DNA from: Paramacrobiotus metropolitanus
Lineage: Eukaryota > Tardigrada > Eutardigrada > Parachela > Macrobiotidae
Length of the DNA stretch: 64,000 bases
Assembly (NCBI RefSeq): GCF_019649055.1
Contig: NW_026570302.1
Coordinates: 496,001-560,000 of the forward strand
Reading direction: 5' to 3'
Part shown: positions 61,386-64,000 of the stretch, piece by piece
Layout: each line of letters starts with the position of its first letter
Position numbering within the stretch: position 1 is the first letter of the stretch
The notes under the pieces: generated by a model
Told to the model about the DNA's origin: nothing
The model's input: only the letters and a program-made list of their open reading frames with translations
The model's database searches: none
Program-made: the position numbers and the translations under genes

Positions 61386-62602
61386 TACGTGTTCTGTGGT
61401 ATGGCGTATTGTACGTACTCGAATGTTTCCTTGTCGGCATTAGCGATTGACTTTAGAAACCCCTTAATTGGTTTTGTGCTGATGAAATCTAAGACTTTCA
61501 TAATTACTGTGCTTTATTTCGAACATGCATCGGGCGAATCTTTTTTGTTGCCACTGTTAATTCCTAACGTCCTTTTATTCTTCTATTCTAGCTGACCACG
61601 GCGGCATAATTATTCTTTGGCGTTTCAGCACTTTTCATTTTTTTGCAAATCCTGACTTTTGTATGAGCTCTGAATAATAAATAATTCCAATATTATTTTC
61701 TTCGCTTAACTGTAGCGAAAGCACTGATAGTTCGGAATTGTTAATAATTTTGTAGTATTAACGATCTTGCGATTTCAGCTCAAGTGTGTGACCTATCATC
61801 TTATCGTACATTCGTACTTACAAAAAAAAACGTTTCAGCACGAGTATTAGGTACCACCGTATCAGTACAAAAATAATTTCAGTCGATTTTTCGGCCTTTT
61901 GTCTTTTGACCATCTTTTAGATTTTGAAGCGTGTTTGCTAATGCACTCGTACTAAGTCTTATAAAAGTAGTAAATGCGTTGCCATCAGGACTGGGATAAA
62001 GAATGAAATTGCGCACTAAATACGAGTAGCAACGTTAGGAAGTGTGCCAAATCCGAATGAATGTTTCATTTATAAGACTACCCCACCGGCACCAACGGCT
62101 TCAATACGCATTAAAATGTTAGTCAGAATTTCAATTCGAAATTTGCGAACGAAGATCCTGTTCTACATGCATCATTCATTTGCCCACATTCTGGAACACT
62201 CGGTAACAGTACAAAAATTTTCGTCTCTGTTGTTATCGTTTTATGGTGGCATTATACACCAGTCCGAAATACGAAAACAGCTGATTTTCCAGCCGCCTCT
62301 GCTACACAGTGCTCGTAGGTAAGACTGATCAAAGCATCCCCACATGTACAATACTTCAGGTACCCGTGCATTTAGGCCAACTGCCTGCTTTTGTCACAGC
62401 ACCAAATTTCCTGCATTAGTTTGCATGTATATTTTAAGCAGTTTTACTTTAGTAAGTACTTCTATTATCATTATATTATGAGTAGTTTCGCAGAAACAGA
62501 TTGTCGAAAAGAGATTTCCGAAATCGAAAACCCGACACCTGTACCAAACTTCTGCAGCACTGTTTTCACAGGTGAATGTTCGATAGTTTGGTCTCTCTTG
62601 CA
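61386..62602. other. intergenic
   Basis: No supported gene. Copy E's missing exon 1 would be expected here but I do not find it. Confidence 0.4.
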
Positions 62603-63205
62603 TCGCCCTTCATCTGGTCGACTGCACTATGAATCTGCATTATGGACCCCCTGGAGATGGAGGTATCGGTGGGACTCTTTGCTGTTCAGTTGCCGTTGAA
62701 TGATGCTGTGGGCAACGCGGTGTGGAACGCGCTGGAGAACGGCATGGTGAAGATTACTAGGGAGCACCTGGACACGTTATCAGAATGGTTACTGACGGCT
62801 ACTGATAATGAGAGCTGGCGCTTCGAGCGGCTCGTTGCATGCATGGTAAGTGTGGCCTTGAACCTTGAATAGTGTAGTCTTGAACAAATTATAAATACGT
62901 CTTCCGGAAAATCAGAAAGGACAGCCTCAATTTGTTTTTTGTTGTTACAACATGCTTTAGTTTGCTTTTTGTTCAAAGACGGCAAGACGCTCATGCTGAT
63001 CGGTTTTTCATTGCAGATGTTGTGCGCGACGCAGACAGCCGATCCGCGTCCTTCTTCCAATTACCGAGGCAAGAAATGGTGCGTTGCCGGCCTGCAAGAT
63101 CTGCACTTGGATAAACTCTCATCGATTGCGCTGCACTTTTTGGTCGAACTGACGGAATATTCTCAGAGACTGTCGTCTAACGATGACGACCCGTACGACA
63201 GCTAA
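62603..63205 (+). pseudogene. 3' remnant of an F-box family gene, copy E
   Basis: The end of exon 2 (62603-62845; ALHLVDCTMNL, then after a frame change MEVSVGLFAVQLPL...VWNALENGMV) has a normal donor (gtaagt). A correct exon 3 follows at 63017-63205 (NYRGKKWCVAGLQDL...DDDPYDS). Exon 1 and the F-box are missing. Exon 3 is closest to that of copy C, sharing the DDDSYDS/DDDPYDS ending. Confidence 0.8.
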
Positions 63206-63986
63206 AGCGCGGCATGTTGTCGGACAAATGACGAGTCTAAGGTCCGCTTTTTTCGAGACATTAGTGCGCGCAACGCAAGTGGTTTTGTTGTGTGGTTAAC
63301 GCTGGTGTTGTGCTTCTGCTTAGAAAATACCGTATTAGGCTTTTGGCTTTCAGCTAGATGCTGTGTGTTAATTATAATCAACGTTTCTTACGTGAAAAGT
63401 TAAAGTTTGAGTACAACTCTGCAGTACGAGTACGAGGTACTTTTAGCTACGCAGTAAGGTCATTTTTTTGAATTTGGTTTTATAAAGTGGGTACTGCGCG
63501 TACCAGTGCATGATGGTTTTAAAAGATGATTCATTTACGTTCTGATAGGTCTGCGCAGTGAACTGGTATCCAGAATGTATATACTAAACACATCGAGCAT
63601 TGACTTTTGCGTGGGGTGATTAAACCGATTAAGTTAAAATTAAAATGTAAGCTTACGAAAGCTGCCATTGGCTGAGCCGTAAATAGCCGTACAATTTTCT
63701 CAGTCAAATACTGTAATTTTACGGGCAGAACGTGTACTCATACAGTCGTACCACTACAGACCGATTTTAAGCCATTTACTACTTAAGTTTCTTAATTACT
63801 CCCGATTAAGAAATTTCCGATTTGCAAAATTTGTAGATTTTCTTAATCGGACGGATTACCGGGTTAAGTGATGAAACGATTTAACGAGACACAAAACTGC
63901 CTGAACGTTTAATTTGCGTGTTCGTTGCTTACTCGGTTTTCGCCTAGTGCTCACGATTCACGCCGAAACACGCGCACCCTACAACG
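63206..63986. other. intergenic, 5' flank of the next copy
   Basis: Nothing recognised; short repeats 'acgagtacgaggtac' and inverted 'ttaatcgg' motifs only. Confidence 0.4.
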
Positions 63987-64000
63987 ATGTCTGACGATGT
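63987..64000 (+). CDS. start of a further F-box family gene (cut by the window end)
   Basis: 'acaacgATGTCTGACGATGT' repeats the start context of copy C (acaaccATGTCTGACAGTGT). Only four and a half codons are visible, so this rests on context and position in the array. Confidence 0.5.

Overview
This is metazoan nuclear DNA. Host genes have short GT-AG introns, there are dispersed short repeats, and two large virus-like mobile elements are nested one inside the other. I cannot name the species. From memory of the gene families a tardigrade or another ecdysozoan is possible, but nothing here proves it.

Layout. (1) Bases 1-2508 are host flank, holding a truncated 5' piece of the local gene family at about 1190-1286, broken by a foldback minisatellite (1287-1962). 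(2) Bases 2515-38969 are a Polinton/Maverick-type DNA element. It starts AGAAGAGTACTC, ends with the inverted copy, and is flanked by the 6-bp direct repeat TAGGAT. (3) Inside it, bases 12302-27233 are a 14.9-kb LTR retroelement with near-identical LTRs and a 4-bp target duplication (TATT). (4) Bases 38976-64000 are host DNA with a tandem array of three-exon genes. Each encodes a Tudor/Agenet-like N-terminal half, a central F-box and a conserved C-terminal exon. Two copies have continuous frames (40680-43047, 48145-50733), two carry small frame-breaking insertions (54048-56259, 59062-61385), two are remnants (46282, 62603-63205) and one starts at the window edge (63987). A 519-bp MITE-like element, a small perfect palindrome and a 54-bp satellite lie between them.

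Polinton genes, all on the + strand: a five-exon small secreted-like protein; a zinc-binding hypothetical; a four-exon protein-primed family B DNA polymerase; a BIR (IAP-like) protein; a TATA-binding-protein homologue; an acidic repeat protein; and the morphogenesis/integration module (packaging ATPase, basic hydrophobic minor protein, repeat-rich structural protein, integrase with chromodomain, penton, pVI-like basic protein, major capsid protein, adenain-like protease). Five small proteins of one probable family are scattered at both ends, with a coiled-coil protein next to the right terminus. Nearly every morphogenesis gene shows frame changes, while polymerase, TBP and most small accessory frames are open. 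Four intergenic hairpins of 58-69 nt recur upstream of genes.

The LTR element encodes Gag, protease, RT, RNase H, integrase and an envelope-like region in one open frame of 2809 codons. Six further ORFs follow: two related secreted-like proteins and four C2H2 zinc-finger proteins. Its 5' leader carries about 15 copies of a 64-65 bp repeat. The element-encoded TBP and the zinc-finger-rich retroelement are the most unusual things in the window.
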